The notes below the pieces were generated by a model, which searched no databases, was not told the origin of the DNA, and saw only the letters and a list, made by a program, of their open reading frames with translations. The position numbers were made by a program, and so were the translations under genes. A stretch of DNA of 64,000 bases from Chryseobacterium echinoideorum (lineage in GTDB: Bacteria; Bacteroidota; Bacteroidia; Flavobacteriales; Weeksellaceae): assembly GCF_007474535.1 (NCBI RefSeq), contig NZ_VKNW01000013.1:25495-89494 (forward strand), read 5' to 3'. Position 1 is the stretch's first letter; each line of letters begins with the position of its first letter. Of this stretch, positions 1-8,589 are shown piece by piece.

Positions 1-322
<322 letters not shown>

Positions 323-327
323 TTAGA

Positions 328-335
328 CAAATTTA
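328..335 (-). promoter_or_regulatory. -7 box (TAAATTTG) upstream of eno
   Basis: On the minus strand TAAATTTG fits the Bacteroidetes -7 consensus TAnnTTTG and lies about 23 nt before the eno ATG. No good TTG is seen 19-22 nt further upstream, so this is a partial match only. Confidence 0.4.
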
Positions 336-432
336 ATGATTTTTTGAGTTTTAACATTATTAGAATAGGTTTAAATACGTTTTTATGAGTTAAATTTTAG
401 TTAATATCATAATTCAAATGAGTTTAAAATAA

Positions 433-463
433 AATTCTCCATATAGTTTCGATACGGAGAATT
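433..463 (-). terminator. rho-independent terminator
   Basis: Inverted repeat AATTCTCCgTA / TAtGGAGAATT with a 9-nt loop. On the minus strand it is followed by TTTTATTTT. It lies 28 bp beyond the stop of the minus-strand repeat-protein gene and upstream of eno, so it should end that transcript. Confidence 0.6.
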
Positions 464-490
464 GTGATATTAAGTCATTCTTTTTTTCAT

Positions 491-1471
491 TTAGGATAAA
501 ATTTCCAAACCTACTGCTTGTTCCATTTCATCCAATGCTTTTTTCCTTTCTATACTTAAGCTTTCCAATGACTGTTGAAAAGGTTCTAATATTTTCTGCA
601 GATCTGAAATCAGTTTGTTTAATTTTTCCTCCTCAATTTTCAATTGTTCGAGTGCACCATTATTTTTCAACTCCGTAATAGTTCCTTTACATTCTTCAAT
701 AGATTTCTCTATGTTTTCTTTCACAGGTTCTACATTACCCAAAATTTCACTTTGTGCTTTATCAAACTGTTCGTTTAATAATTGAACCTGTATATATTTC
801 ATTTTTCCTTCGTATGCGACGGTAACATCATTAATCTTTTGCTGAATATGTGCTATCTTTTCATTACTGTTCTCAATATTATCCTCAGATTCATCATAAC
901 TGATATTTGTAATCACTAATGTATTGAAAGATATCTCCTTGAAAACTACTGTCACTTCAGGAATATTAAAAATAATATTTTTAGTTTTCATTGTTACTTC
1001 GGGAATTTTTGTAGACATACACTTTCTTTCCATTGTAATTTCAGGAACCGATATAATAATAGGAGTCCATTTAGTAGTACAATCCCAAAACTTAGTCTTA
1101 ATTCCCAGGCGCCATTTAATCTGCCACTTGCATGTTGTTTCTGGTTTCTCACCAACTTTTTTAGGAACCATTTTTGTCTTAGGCCAATCAAAGCATATCT
1201 CTCTAAGATTCATGGTTACTTCCGGAATATCAAAGGAAAACCTTTGTGACTTCATAATAAACTGTGGGATCGGCAAATCAAAAATTATTTTTTTCCATTC
1301 AAAATTATATTGATAATTTCCGTTCTTAATTTTAAACAGTGTATTATTATCCTGTAAAATCTCGCTGTCATCCTGAATATTTGAAACTTCTTTAGATATA
1401 TCATTAGTAAGTCTCTTTAATTCTGCTTCAAATTCTTCCGTTAATTTTTTAATAGATTCTTCTGAATTCAT
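491..1471 (-). CDS. hypothetical protein with 14-residue PEVTM repeats and a helical tail
   Basis: I do not recognise a family. The 326-aa protein has three parts. Residues 1-45 are charged and probably helical. Residues 58-190 contain a degenerate repeat of about 14 residues of the type FxIPEVTMxxK: proline-centred copies sit near residues 68, 83, 97, 143, 157 and 171, with a Trp/Lys/Cys-rich insertion (about 105-135) between the third and fourth. Residues 200-326 are rich in Glu, Lys and Gln and look like coiled coil. Alternating hydrophobic residues in the repeats suggest short beta strands. No signal peptide or membrane segment is seen, so it is probably cytoplasmic. It stands alone with its own terminator. 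Being a real gene is likely; the function is unknown. Confidence 0.75.
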   Translation of the reverse strand: MNSEESIKKLTEEFEAELKRLTNDISKEVSNIQDDSEILQDNNTLFKIKNGNYQYNFEWKKIIFDLPIPQFIMKSQRFSFDIPEVTMNLREICFDWPKTKMVPKKVGEKPETTCKWQIKWRLGIKTKFWDCTTKWTPIIISVPEITMERKCMSTKIPEVTMKTKNIIFNIPEVTVVFKEISFNTLVITNISYDESEDNIENSNEKIAHIQQKINDVTVAYEGKMKYIQVQLLNEQFDKAQSEILGNVEPVKENIEKSIEECKGTITELKNNGALEQLKIEEEKLNKLISDLQKILEPFQQSLESLSIERKKALDEMEQAVGLEILS

Positions 1472-1569
1472 GGTGAATGTTTTTTGTTATTAATATTATG
1501 TTTATTTAGTCCTCCAAATTTCCTCCAAAAAAGCATTCAAATCAATTACACAAAAAGGTACTTTTAATA

Positions 1570-1594
1570 AAAAAAGCACCATAAAATGATGCTG
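1570..1594 (-). terminator. terminator of the kinase operon
   Basis: On the minus strand GCATCAT / ATGGTGC (one G-T pair) with a 3-nt loop, followed by a run of seven T. It lies 23 bp after the histidine kinase stop codon. Confidence 0.65.
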
Positions 1595-1616
1595 CTAATA
1601 TTTACGCTAGAAGGAA

Positions 1617-2405
1617 CTATAATTTTATCCTGAAAAATAAATGTGTCCCGTTTTCGGTAGCAACTTCGCAATGTCCGTTTTGTTCCTTCATTCTTCGCTT
1701 CATATTTTGGATTCCGTTGCCTTCCGTATTTTCATTTTGTATTCCAATCCCGTTATCAGAGATTTTCATCATAAATTCTTTATCTTTTTGAATAAATAAC
1801 AATCTTATTTGCTCAGATTGGCTGTGTTTATAAGCATTATTCAGGGCTTCTTTTAAGCATAGAAATAAATTCCGTCTCTGTTCTGTGGAAATAATGATTT
1901 CAGAAACTATCCCGGTACTTTCCTCGATAATCAAATTAATCCCGGATTTTTTCAGAAAGTTTTGTGCGTACATTTTTGCGTAATCTGTGAAGCTTCCTAA
2001 AGTATCATTTCCTGAATTTAAGCTCCAAAGCATTTCCCTCATAGACAAGTTCATTTCTTCAGATGTTTTCAGCAACTCGTCTATATCTGCAATAAGATTT
2101 TTATCTTCTGACTTTTGTTTTAAAAACTCTGCCTGAAGTTTTAATGCTGAAATTCCAGCACCAAGATCGTCGTGCATATCATGGGAAATTCTTTCTCTCT
2201 CTGCTTCTATTGACTTTTGTTTTTCGAGCTCTTTTTGCAGGAGTTGGTTTTGGTATTCTGATTCTTTGAGCTGCTGCTCTTTTAAAACTAATAATTGTTT
2301 TTTATTATATGTTATTACAATGAAAACAACAAAAATAATAAGCAACATTATTAACAATATTGCTGCAATGTAAGTTAGTTTTATTTCAGGAGGCAAAGAT
2401 TTCAT
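1617..2405 (-). CDS. sensor histidine kinase (HisKA_3 / HATPase_c)
   Basis: Membrane-bound two-component kinase of 262 aa. One transmembrane segment (about residues 10-32) is followed by a coiled linker (35-70). The dimerisation/phosphoacceptor box has the HisKA_3 form ERERISHDMHDDLGAG, with H78 the likely phosphorylated residue. The ATPase domain shows an N-box (KEALNNAYKHS) and a G-box (DNGIGI, then GNGIQNMKRR). There is no extracellular sensor domain, so the signal probably comes through the membrane protein encoded just upstream, whose 3' end overlaps this start by 20 bp. It is last in a four-gene operon that opens with the cognate-looking LuxR-type regulator. The family assignment is firm; the signal is unknown. 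Confidence 0.92.
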   Translation of the reverse strand: MKSLPPEIKLTYIAAILLIMLLIIFVVFIVITYNKKQLLVLKEQQLKESEYQNQLLQKELEKQKSIEAERERISHDMHDDLGAGISALKLQAEFLKQKSEDKNLIADIDELLKTSEEMNLSMREMLWSLNSGNDTLGSFTDYAKMYAQNFLKKSGINLIIEESTGIVSEIIISTEQRRNLFLCLKEALNNAYKHSQSEQIRLLFIQKDKEFMMKISDNGIGIQNENTEGNGIQNMKRRMKEQNGHCEVATENGTHLFFRIKL

Positions 2406-3018
2406 CTTTTATGTTTTTATATTTTGTTAATCCTATATAAAATAATGTGTAAACGATAATATTTATTAATGATAACAAGTTTTTTAAAAGCTTTAAAAAA
2501 TGTTTATCTTCTTTATCTAATAAGTACATCGGAATTATTCTGAACAAGAAAAAACAACTCCAAACTAATAATGATATTGAAATCCAAAAAAGTGGCTCAT
2601 CAGTTATCTTTAGTTTCGAGATATTATTTAACTTTAAATCAATCCAATAAAGCACGTAAAAAATATTTGTGATACAATATAATATTGCCAAGGTCAAATT
2701 ATATTGATCAAAATAAAAAAGGCTGCTTGTAATATATATACAAATTATAGTACTCATTAAAATTACAACAGCTAAAAATTTTCTCTTTATATAATTAAAA
2801 TAAAAAAATGTAAAAAAACATATATTGAATACATTCAAATAATTATACTGAATTGCTTTTAGAGTAATTATATTTATTTCTGACAAGAAATCAATTAAAA
2901 AATTGATCAATAAAAAAACAAAAAAATGATTTTGAGAAACAAAAGTATTCTTTCTCAAAATCATTATCGATTTCACTAAGGTAATAAAAAAAACGATATA
3001 ATATATTTTGATTAGCAT
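2386..3018 (-). CDS. multi-pass membrane protein of unknown function
   Basis: A 210-aa, very hydrophobic protein with about seven predicted membrane helices spread over its length and short charged loops. No known family is recognised. Its ATG shares one base with the stop of the preceding gene (TAATG), and its own end overlaps the kinase start by 20 bp, so the genes are very probably translationally coupled. The kinase has only one membrane segment and no periplasmic domain, so a natural inference is that this protein is its membrane sensor or partner. That role is not shown by the sequence. Confidence 0.8.
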   Translation of the reverse strand: MLIKIYYIVFFITLVKSIMILRKNTFVSQNHFFVFLLINFLIDFLSEINIITLKAIQYNYLNVFNICFFTFFYFNYIKRKFLAVVILMSTIICIYITSSLFYFDQYNLTLAILYCITNIFYVLYWIDLKLNNISKLKITDEPLFWISISLLVWSCFFLFRIIPMYLLDKEDKHFLKLLKNLLSLINIIVYTLFYIGLTKYKNIKDEIFAS

Positions 3019-3833
3019 TATGGTTCTAAGCTGCCTTGATCATAATATGGAAAATGTAAATTTAAAGATTGTCCATTAATGTCTATTGGCATTGATGATA
3101 AATAAAAAGATTCTACTTCTACATGTTTATGCTTTCTTAAACCAAAACAAAAATTGAAAGCAATTTTATCTACGTTTTTATTTAAACAACCATTCAAATA
3201 GTTTCTTATTCTATCAATATACTTTTTTACTTTAGGTAATTCATACTGTATATAACTTGGTACATATTTATCTTTTGAACTATTTTTCATCGACTGCCCT
3301 AATAAGCTTTGCAAAAAATCATTGTGACATTTATCTAAATCAATATTAATTGGATACTCATTTTTCATATTAAATAAAAGAAATGTTTCATCTTTATTTT
3401 GTTGTTTATCCGAAAAAGTTACAATTGCATATATTTTATTAACAAAAGAATTCAAGCTTAATAAATCTTCTTGAGATATATCTTCTATCTCGAATTGATT
3501 TTGTTCCATTTGCAAAAAAGAAATATTTACAAAATCAAATCCACGCTGAATATAACTATTGACTAACTTTTCGTATAACTCATAATATATAAATAGATTT
3601 GACTTTATATTAGGTAGTTTAATCCCAAAACGACTTGCATCCAACTCATAAATATCATCTGGTATTGGATCATTAATTATCTTAATATAATTTTCAGCAT
3701 TAACATGGTTTCTAATCTTGATGCTTAAAAAAATTTCAAATTTATTTTTATTTGGTAGATAAATTATTTCACCCAATTTTTCCTTAGATATTAATTCTCT
3801 TTCTGCTTCACAATCAAAGTCTTTTTCCCTCAT
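3018..3833 (-). CDS. hypothetical protein in two-component operon
   Basis: A 271-aa, probably soluble protein without signal peptide or membrane helix and with no recognised domain. It is mixed alpha/beta in composition and rich in Asn, Ile, Lys and Asp. It starts 4 bp after the response regulator stop and its stop shares a base with the next ATG, so it is an integral member of the operon. Base composition is more AT-rich than in the flanking kinase and regulator genes. The function is unknown; a signalling role is inferred from context only. Confidence 0.78.
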   Translation of the reverse strand: MREKDFDCEAERELISKEKLGEIIYLPNKNKFEIFLSIKIRNHVNAENYIKIINDPIPDDIYELDASRFGIKLPNIKSNLFIYYELYEKLVNSYIQRGFDFVNISFLQMEQNQFEIEDISQEDLLSLNSFVNKIYAIVTFSDKQQNKDETFLLFNMKNEYPINIDLDKCHNDFLQSLLGQSMKNSSKDKYVPSYIQYELPKVKKYIDRIRNYLNGCLNKNVDKIAFNFCFGLRKHKHVEVESFYLSSMPIDINGQSLNLHFPYYDQGSLEP

Positions 3834-3837
3834 AATT

Positions 3838-4470
3838 TTAGTTTTTAAAATGGTTAAATTTATTAATTGCCTCCACTTTGTTGCTGACGTGGAGTTTTCT
3901 GTAAATGTTACCTACATGTTTTTTCACGGTATCAATACTGATAAACTTTTTATCAGCTATTTCTTTGTAGAGCAAACCTTCAGCTAAAAGTTCTAAAACT
4001 TCTTTCTCTCTTCCCGTAAGCTCGTCCCATTCCTGTACTTCTGAATTTTTTTGTTGAAAATGGTTGAGAACTTTTCGGGCAATTGCGAAACTCATCGGAG
4101 CACCTCCATTATACGCATCACGGATTGAAGATAAAATTTTATCCATGCTTTCGCCTTTTACCAAATATCCCATTGCACCGGCTTTCAAAGAATTGAAAAC
4201 CTTTTCGTCATCTTCAAAACTTGTACACATGATAAATTGGGTTTGAGACATGCTTTTTCTGAGTTTTCTGATGACATCAATTCCTAACATATCCGGAAGC
4301 TGAATATCCATCATCACAACATCAGGAGAAAAATCCGGTAACATTTTTAAAGCTGACTTTCCATCGTAAAACTGGGCAACAACGGTCATATCATCCTGAT
4401 AATTGATAACTTTCTTCAACGCATTGTTGTAGTTTTTTTCGTCTTCTACTATGGCTATGGAAATACTCAT
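3838..4470 (-). CDS. response regulator, NarL/LuxR family
   Basis: A DNA-binding response regulator of 210 aa. The receiver domain (about residues 1-120) has the acidic pair near E9-D10, the phosphoacceptor D55 in VVMMDIQLPD, and the conserved Lys in GYLVKG. The C-terminal LuxR helix-turn-helix (about 145-205) reads LTGREKEVLELLAEG, then DTVKKHVGNIYRKL. The open frame extends 17 codons upstream, but homologous regulators begin at the beta strand ISIAIVEDE, so the ATG at 4470 is chosen. It is first in an operon with an unknown protein, a membrane protein and a HisKA_3 kinase, which is its likely partner. Confidence 0.93.
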   Translation of the reverse strand: MSISIAIVEDEKNYNNALKKVINYQDDMTVVAQFYDGKSALKMLPDFSPDVVMMDIQLPDMLGIDVIRKLRKSMSQTQFIMCTSFEDDEKVFNSLKAGAMGYLVKGESMDKILSSIRDAYNGGAPMSFAIARKVLNHFQQKNSEVQEWDELTGREKEVLELLAEGLLYKEIADKKFISIDTVKKHVGNIYRKLHVSNKVEAINKFNHFKN

Positions 4471-4689
4471 GTTTGCGGATTTCTTTAGAACAAATTTCAA
4501 CAGAAAAATGAGAAGAGTCAATTACACTTTCGGGTAATTGTAAATTTTAATAATCGTTTTAATGGTTTGTTTTTTGTTTTCATTAAATTTAAGAAATTTT
4601 TCAGAAACAATTCTTTGTAAATGTAAAATTCTGATGTATCCTTTACAAACAATGGAAAACAAAACTTAAAACAAAAAAATATTTAATTT

Positions 4690-5106
4690 ATGAAAACATA
4701 TCAGTTAGCTATTGCATGTTTATTTACTATTTCACTAATCAGTTGTAAAAAAGACGGCAATAAGGGAATTATTAAAAGTGAGCAAGAAATAATCCTCGCA
4801 GATAATGGCAAGCCAGATTCTACTATAGCGTACAATGTAGATGTAGACGGAAACAAATCGATCAAAACAGATTATGTCTATAGAGCATCCGACGGAACTC
4901 TGGTAAAAGTGGTTTTTGATTACGATCCTGCAGACAGAAACGTCTCTATAAGAAGCAACAACAAAACTTTTATTCTTAAAAAGACCGAAGCCAAGCCTCA
5001 TGAAACGATCTACGAAAAGGATGATATGAAGGCAATGGTAAAAGGAGACAGCTTAATCCTTCATCAAGGAGGTAATATTATTGAACTGGTAAAAACGAAA
5101 ATATAG
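4690..5106 (+). CDS. small lipoprotein of unknown function
   Basis: A 138-aa protein with a lipoprotein signal: a charged start, a hydrophobic stretch and the lipobox LISC, giving a lipidated Cys at residue 19 followed by KK. The mature part is short and hydrophilic and probably beta-rich (alternating DYVYRASDGTLVKVVFDYDP). No family is recognised. It stands alone, divergent from the response-regulator operon and convergent with the ribosomal cluster, with which it shares a terminator. Confidence 0.75.
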   Translation: MKTYQLAIACLFTISLISCKKDGNKGIIKSEQEIILADNGKPDSTIAYNVDVDGNKSIKTDYVYRASDGTLVKVVFDYDPADRNVSIRSNNKTFILKKTEAKPHETIYEKDDMKAMVKGDSLILHQGGNIIELVKTKI

Positions 5107-5110
5107 AACT

Positions 5111-5144
5111 AAAAAAACCGCTCAGTAATCTGAACGGTTTTTTT
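5111..5144. terminator. bidirectional terminator between lipoprotein gene and rplQ
   Basis: Inverted repeat AAACCGcTCAG / CTGAaCGGTTT with a 4-nt loop, preceded by a run of A and followed by a run of T, so it can work for both converging transcripts: the lipoprotein gene on plus and the whole S10-spc-alpha cluster on minus. Confidence 0.8.
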
Positions 5145-5163
5145 ATATCTGTAGAATTAATTA

Positions 5164-5691
5164 TTATTCTTCAGTCTTTTCCTCAGTAGAATCTGTAGTT
5201 TCAGCTTTTGGCTCTTCTACTTTTTCTTCTACTACAGGAGCTTCAGCAACTACAGCTTCTTTTTTCGCAGCTGTTGTAGATCTTCTGCTTCTTCTTGTAG
5301 TTTTCTTCTCTTCAGCATTAGGATTGTAAAGCTCATTGAAATCAACTAACTCAATTAAGGCAGTATCTGCAGCATCACCAGGTCTGAAACCAGTTTTGAT
5401 GATTCTCGTATAACCACCGTTTCTTTCAGCGATTTTCGGAGCTACAGTTCTGAATAATTCAGTAACCGCTTCTTTATTTTGAAGATATGAAAAAACAATT
5501 CTTCTGTTGTGAGTAGTATCTTCTTTTGCTTTAGTTAATAGAGGTTCAACATATACTCTTAAAGCTTTAGCTTTAGCAACAGTAGTGTTGATTCTTTTAT
5601 GCTCAATTAGAGAACAAGCCATATTAGAAAGCAAAGCACTTCTGTGAGAAGCCGTTCTTCCTAAGTGATTGAATTTTTTACCGTGTCTCAT
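5164..5691 (-). CDS. rplQ: 50S ribosomal protein L17
   Basis: L17 of the large ribosomal subunit, last gene of the alpha operon. The start [17 protein letters not shown] is characteristic. The protein is 175 aa, longer than the roughly 120-130 aa of many bacteria, because of a C-terminal tail (about residues 125-175) rich in Arg/Ser and then Ala, Glu, Val and Lys. Such acidic low-complexity tails are seen in Bacteroidetes L17. It begins 6 bp after the rpoA stop. Confidence 0.97.
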   Translation of the reverse strand: MRHGKKFNHLGRTASHRSALLSNMACSLIEHKRINTTVAKAKALRVYVEPLLTKAKEDTTHNRRIVFSYLQNKEAVTELFRTVAPKIAERNGGYTRIIKTGFRPGDAADTALIELVDFNELYNPNAEEKKTTRRSRRSTTAAKKEAVVAEAPVVEEKVEEPKAETTDSTEEKTEE

Positions 5692-5697
5692 TATTAA

Positions 5698-6693
5698 TTA
5701 TTTATCAGCGTCTAATTTATATTTTGCAACGTCAAAACCGAAGTTAAGACCTTTTGAATGCACCAATTCTTCTAGTTCTGTCAAAGATTTTTTACCAAAA
5801 TTTCTGAATTTCATCAAATCAGACTTACTGTAAGAAACAAGCTCACCAAGAGTTTCTACTTCAGCCGCTTTCAGACAGTTAAGGGCTCTTACAGAAAGAT
5901 CCATATCTGCTAATTTAGACTTTAGTAATTGTCTTGTATGAAGTGTTTCTTCATCGTACTGGATAGATGCTTTTACGGCTTCAGTTTCCAAAGTGATTCT
6001 CTCATCAGAGAAAAGCATAAAGTGATAAATTAATATCTTTGAAGCTTCAGTTAAAGCATTCTGAGGACTTATTGAGCCATCAGTTTCTATATCTAGTACA
6101 AGTTTTTCGTAGTCTGTTTTTTGCTCTACACGGTAATTTTCAATACTGTACTGTACTTTTTTGATCGGCGTAAAGATAGAGTCAATCGCAATAGTTCCCA
6201 TAGGAGCATTGTTTGACTTGTTTTGTTCAGAAGGAACATATCCTCTTCCCTTTTCTATGTTGAACGTAATTTCAAAAGTAACATCAGAATTCAGGTTGCA
6301 GATCAATAAGTCAGGATTCAAGATTTCAAATCCGTTGATTGATTGCCCTAAATCTCCAGCAGTAACAGCAGTTTTACCTGAAACCTTAGCAACAACCTGC
6401 TCAGAAGCCTGGTTTTCTGCTGTAGCTTTAAGTCTTACCTGCTTAAGGTTAAGAATAATTTCGGTAACGTCTTCAATTACTCCCGGGATAGTTGAAAATT
6501 CGTGCTCTACACCTTCTATTTTGATAGATGAAATAGCGTATCCTTCCAGAGAAGAAAGCAACACTCTTCTCAAAGCATTACCGATTGTAAGCCCGAAACC
6601 TGGTTCTAGAGGTCTGAATTCGAATTGACCTTTAAATTCATCAGAGTTAAGTAGGATTACTTTATCGGGTTTTATGAATTGTAAAATTGCCAT
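5698..6693 (-). CDS. rpoA: DNA-directed RNA polymerase subunit alpha
   Basis: The alpha subunit (331 aa) dimerises to start RNA polymerase assembly. The N-terminal domain (about 1-235) carries [20 protein letters not shown], the conserved assembly motif. The C-terminal domain (about 255-320) carries [20 protein letters not shown] and [14 protein letters not shown], the helix-hairpin-helix that binds DNA and regulators. Its place between rpsD and rplQ is the classical alpha-operon order. Confidence 0.98.
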   Translation of the reverse strand: MAILQFIKPDKVILLNSDEFKGQFEFRPLEPGFGLTIGNALRRVLLSSLEGYAISSIKIEGVEHEFSTIPGVIEDVTEIILNLKQVRLKATAENQASEQVVAKVSGKTAVTAGDLGQSINGFEILNPDLLICNLNSDVTFEITFNIEKGRGYVPSEQNKSNNAPMGTIAIDSIFTPIKKVQYSIENYRVEQKTDYEKLVLDIETDGSISPQNALTEASKILIYHFMLFSDERITLETEAVKASIQYDEETLHTRQLLKSKLADMDLSVRALNCLKAAEVETLGELVSYSKSDLMKFRNFGKKSLTELEELVHSKGLNFGFDVAKYKLDADK

Positions 6694-6726
6694 ATTGTTG
6701 GGTTGAGCAAAAATTTGATTAAAAAA

Positions 6727-7335
6727 TTATTTAGAGTAAAGTTCGACGATCAACTGTTCTTTGATGTCTTCCGGAATCTGGATTCTATCCGGAGCAGAAA
6801 TGAAAGTACCTTCTTTCTTCTCGTCGTTGAATTGTAACCACTCATAGTTTGCTTTTGAAGCCAATGCATCAGCAACAACTTCCAAAGACTTAGATTTTTC
6901 TCTTACAGCGATTACATCACCAGCTTTTACTAAATAAGATGGAATGTTCAAAATCTCGCCATTTACAGTAATATGTCTGTGAGAAACCAATTGTCTTGCT
7001 CCTGCTCTTGTTTTAGCAAAACCTAATCTGTAAACCACGTTGTCTAATCTAGACTCGCAAAGTTGCAAAAGAACTTCACCGGTTACACCTTTACTTCTGT
7101 GTGCTTTTTCAAAAAGATTAGCAAACTGTCTTTCTAAAATACCGTAAGTATATTTAGCTTTTTGTTTTTCAGCTAACTGAACTGCATATTCTGATTTCTT
7201 AGCACCTCTTCTTTTATTAGGACCATGCTGTCCTGGCGGTTGGTTTTTTCTTTTTTCGAAGTTTTTGTCATCTCCGTAGATTGCAGCACCAAACTTTCTA
7301 GCAATCTTAGTTTTAGGTCCAATATATCTTGCCAT
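6727..7335 (-). CDS. rpsD: 30S ribosomal protein S4
   Basis: S4 (202 aa) is a primary 16S rRNA binder in the small subunit. It starts [16 protein letters not shown]. The S4 RNA-binding domain at about residues 90-155 reads [20 protein letters not shown]. It has no N-terminal cysteine zinc motif, so it is the zinc-free form. It lies between rpsK and rpoA. Confidence 0.98.
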   Translation of the reverse strand: MARYIGPKTKIARKFGAAIYGDDKNFEKRKNQPPGQHGPNKRRGAKKSEYAVQLAEKQKAKYTYGILERQFANLFEKAHRSKGVTGEVLLQLCESRLDNVVYRLGFAKTRAGARQLVSHRHITVNGEILNIPSYLVKAGDVIAVREKSKSLEVVADALASKANYEWLQFNDEKKEGTFISAPDRIQIPEDIKEQLIVELYSK

Positions 7336-7354
7336 AATGGGTAAATTCTAAAAA

Positions 7355-7744
7355 TTAAACTCTTCTTCTTTTTGGTGGTCTACAACCGTTGTGTGGCATA
7401 GGAGTCACATCAATGATTTCGCTGACTTCAATTCCTGAATTGTGGATCGTTCTGATTGCAGATTCTCTACCTGCACCAGGACCTTTCACATACACCTTTA
7501 CTCTTCTAAGACCAGCTTCGTGAGCAACAGCAGAGCAATTTTCAGCTGCCATCTGAGCAGCAAATGGAGTATTCTTTTTAGAACCTCTGAAACCCATTTT
7601 ACCGGCAGAAGCCCAAGAGATAACTTCTCCGTTTTTATTTGTTAAAGAAATGATGATGTTATTGAAAGAAGCCTGAATGTGCGCTTCACCAATAGCTTCA
7701 ACTTTTACTTTTCTTTTTTTAACTACTTTAGTTTGTTTTGCCAT
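7355..7744 (-). CDS. rpsK: 30S ribosomal protein S11
   Basis: S11 (129 aa) forms part of the 30S platform near the mRNA exit. The core [20 protein letters not shown] and the C-terminal [13 protein letters not shown] are typical. It sits between rpsM and rpsD with short spacers, in alpha-operon order. Confidence 0.98.
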   Translation of the reverse strand: MAKQTKVVKKRKVKVEAIGEAHIQASFNNIIISLTNKNGEVISWASAGKMGFRGSKKNTPFAAQMAAENCSAVAHEAGLRRVKVYVKGPGAGRESAIRTIHNSGIEVSEIIDVTPMPHNGCRPPKRRRV

Positions 7745-7756
7745 AATTCCTAACGA

Positions 7757-8134
7757 TTATTTACTTGCCTTTTTCTTGTTAGCAACTGTTTTTCTCTTTC
7801 CTTTACGGGTTCTAGAGTTGTTTTTCGTTCTCTGGCCTCTTAAAGGTAATCCTAGTCTGTGACGTATTCCTCGTTGGCATCCTATGTCCATCAATCTCTT
7901 GATGTTCAATTGCACTTCAGATCTCAATTCTCCTTCTACTTTAATGTTTTCAGAGATGTATGTTCTGATTGCAGCCAATTCATCGTCATTCCATTCGTTG
8001 ACTTTCTTGTCTTCGCTGATACCGGCAGCTTTAAGGATTTCTGAAGAAGTGCTTCTTCCGATTCCGTAGATGTAAGTTAAACCGATAACGCCTCTTTTGT
8101 TTTTTGGTAAATCAATACCTGAAATTCTCGCCAT
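7757..8134 (-). CDS. rpsM: 30S ribosomal protein S13
   Basis: S13 (125 aa) sits in the 30S head and contacts the 50S subunit and P-site tRNA. The start [20 protein letters not shown] and the basic end with [18 protein letters not shown] are family signatures. It lies 9 bp downstream of rpmJ. Confidence 0.98.
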   Translation of the reverse strand: MARISGIDLPKNKRGVIGLTYIYGIGRSTSSEILKAAGISEDKKVNEWNDDELAAIRTYISENIKVEGELRSEVQLNIKRLMDIGCQRGIRHRLGLPLRGQRTKNNSRTRKGKRKTVANKKKASK

Positions 8135-8143
8135 AATTTAATT

Positions 8144-8260
8144 TTAGCCTTGTCTTTGTTTAAATTTTGGGTTTTTCTTGTTGATTACAAACAGAACGCC
8201 TTTTCTGCGAACGATTTTGCAATCAGCACTTCTTTTTTTAATTGATGCTCTAACTTTCAT
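8144..8260 (-). CDS. rpmJ: 50S ribosomal protein L36, zinc-free form
   Basis: A 38-codon gene that begins [20 protein letters not shown] and ends PKFKQRQG, the L36 pattern. Zinc-type L36 has three Cys and one His in a zinc ribbon; here only one Cys (residue 14) remains and the other ligand positions are Arg, Asn and Lys, so this is the C-minus version. It sits between infA and rpsM, the usual place. Confidence 0.95.
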   Translation of the reverse strand: MKVRASIKKRSADCKIVRRKGVLFVINKKNPKFKQRQG

Positions 8261-8332
8261 TTGATAGTATTTATTTTTTTACTAATGATAAAATCCTGGG
8301 ATTTCAATGTTAGTATTTATTTTTCAACAATA

Positions 8333-8362
8333 GCCAAATGGAAACCTCAGAATCCATTTGGC
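8333..8362 (-). other. perfect 10-bp hairpin in the infA-rpmJ spacer
   Basis: GCCAAATGGA and TCCATTTGGC form a perfect 10-bp stem with a 10-nt loop, in the 110-bp gap between infA and rpmJ. No U-tract follows on the minus strand, so it is not a simple terminator. It could be a processing site or a partial attenuator. Confidence 0.5.
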
Positions 8363-8370
8363 ATTTGTTT

Positions 8371-8586
8371 TTAGTATCTAAATGTTATTCTCCCCTTTGA
8401 AAGATCATAAGGAGACATTTCTAATTTTACCTTATCTCCAGGTAACAGTTTAATGTAATGCATACGCATTTTACCGGAAATATGAGCAATAAGTACATGC
8501 CCATTCTCCAACTCTACACGAAACTGGGCGTTGGAAAGAGCTTCCGTTATTACGCCATCCTGCTCAATATGTTTTTGTTTTGCCAT
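8371..8586 (-). CDS. infA: translation initiation factor IF-1
   Basis: IF-1 (71 aa) is a one-domain OB-fold protein that occupies the 30S A site during initiation. The residues [39 protein letters not shown] and the end SKGRITFRY are typical. It follows secY by 3 bp. A methionine aminopeptidase gene (map), often found between secY and infA in other bacteria, is absent here. Confidence 0.98.
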   Translation of the reverse strand: MAKQKHIEQDGVITEALSNAQFRVELENGHVLIAHISGKMRMHYIKLLPGDKVKLEMSPYDLSKGRITFRY

Positions 8587-8589
8587 AAA

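Noticed and set aside
924..1313. 129-codon open frame on plus opposite the repeat protein
   Set aside because: It is the antisense shadow of the PEVTM repeat gene; its regularity comes from the repeats on the other strand.
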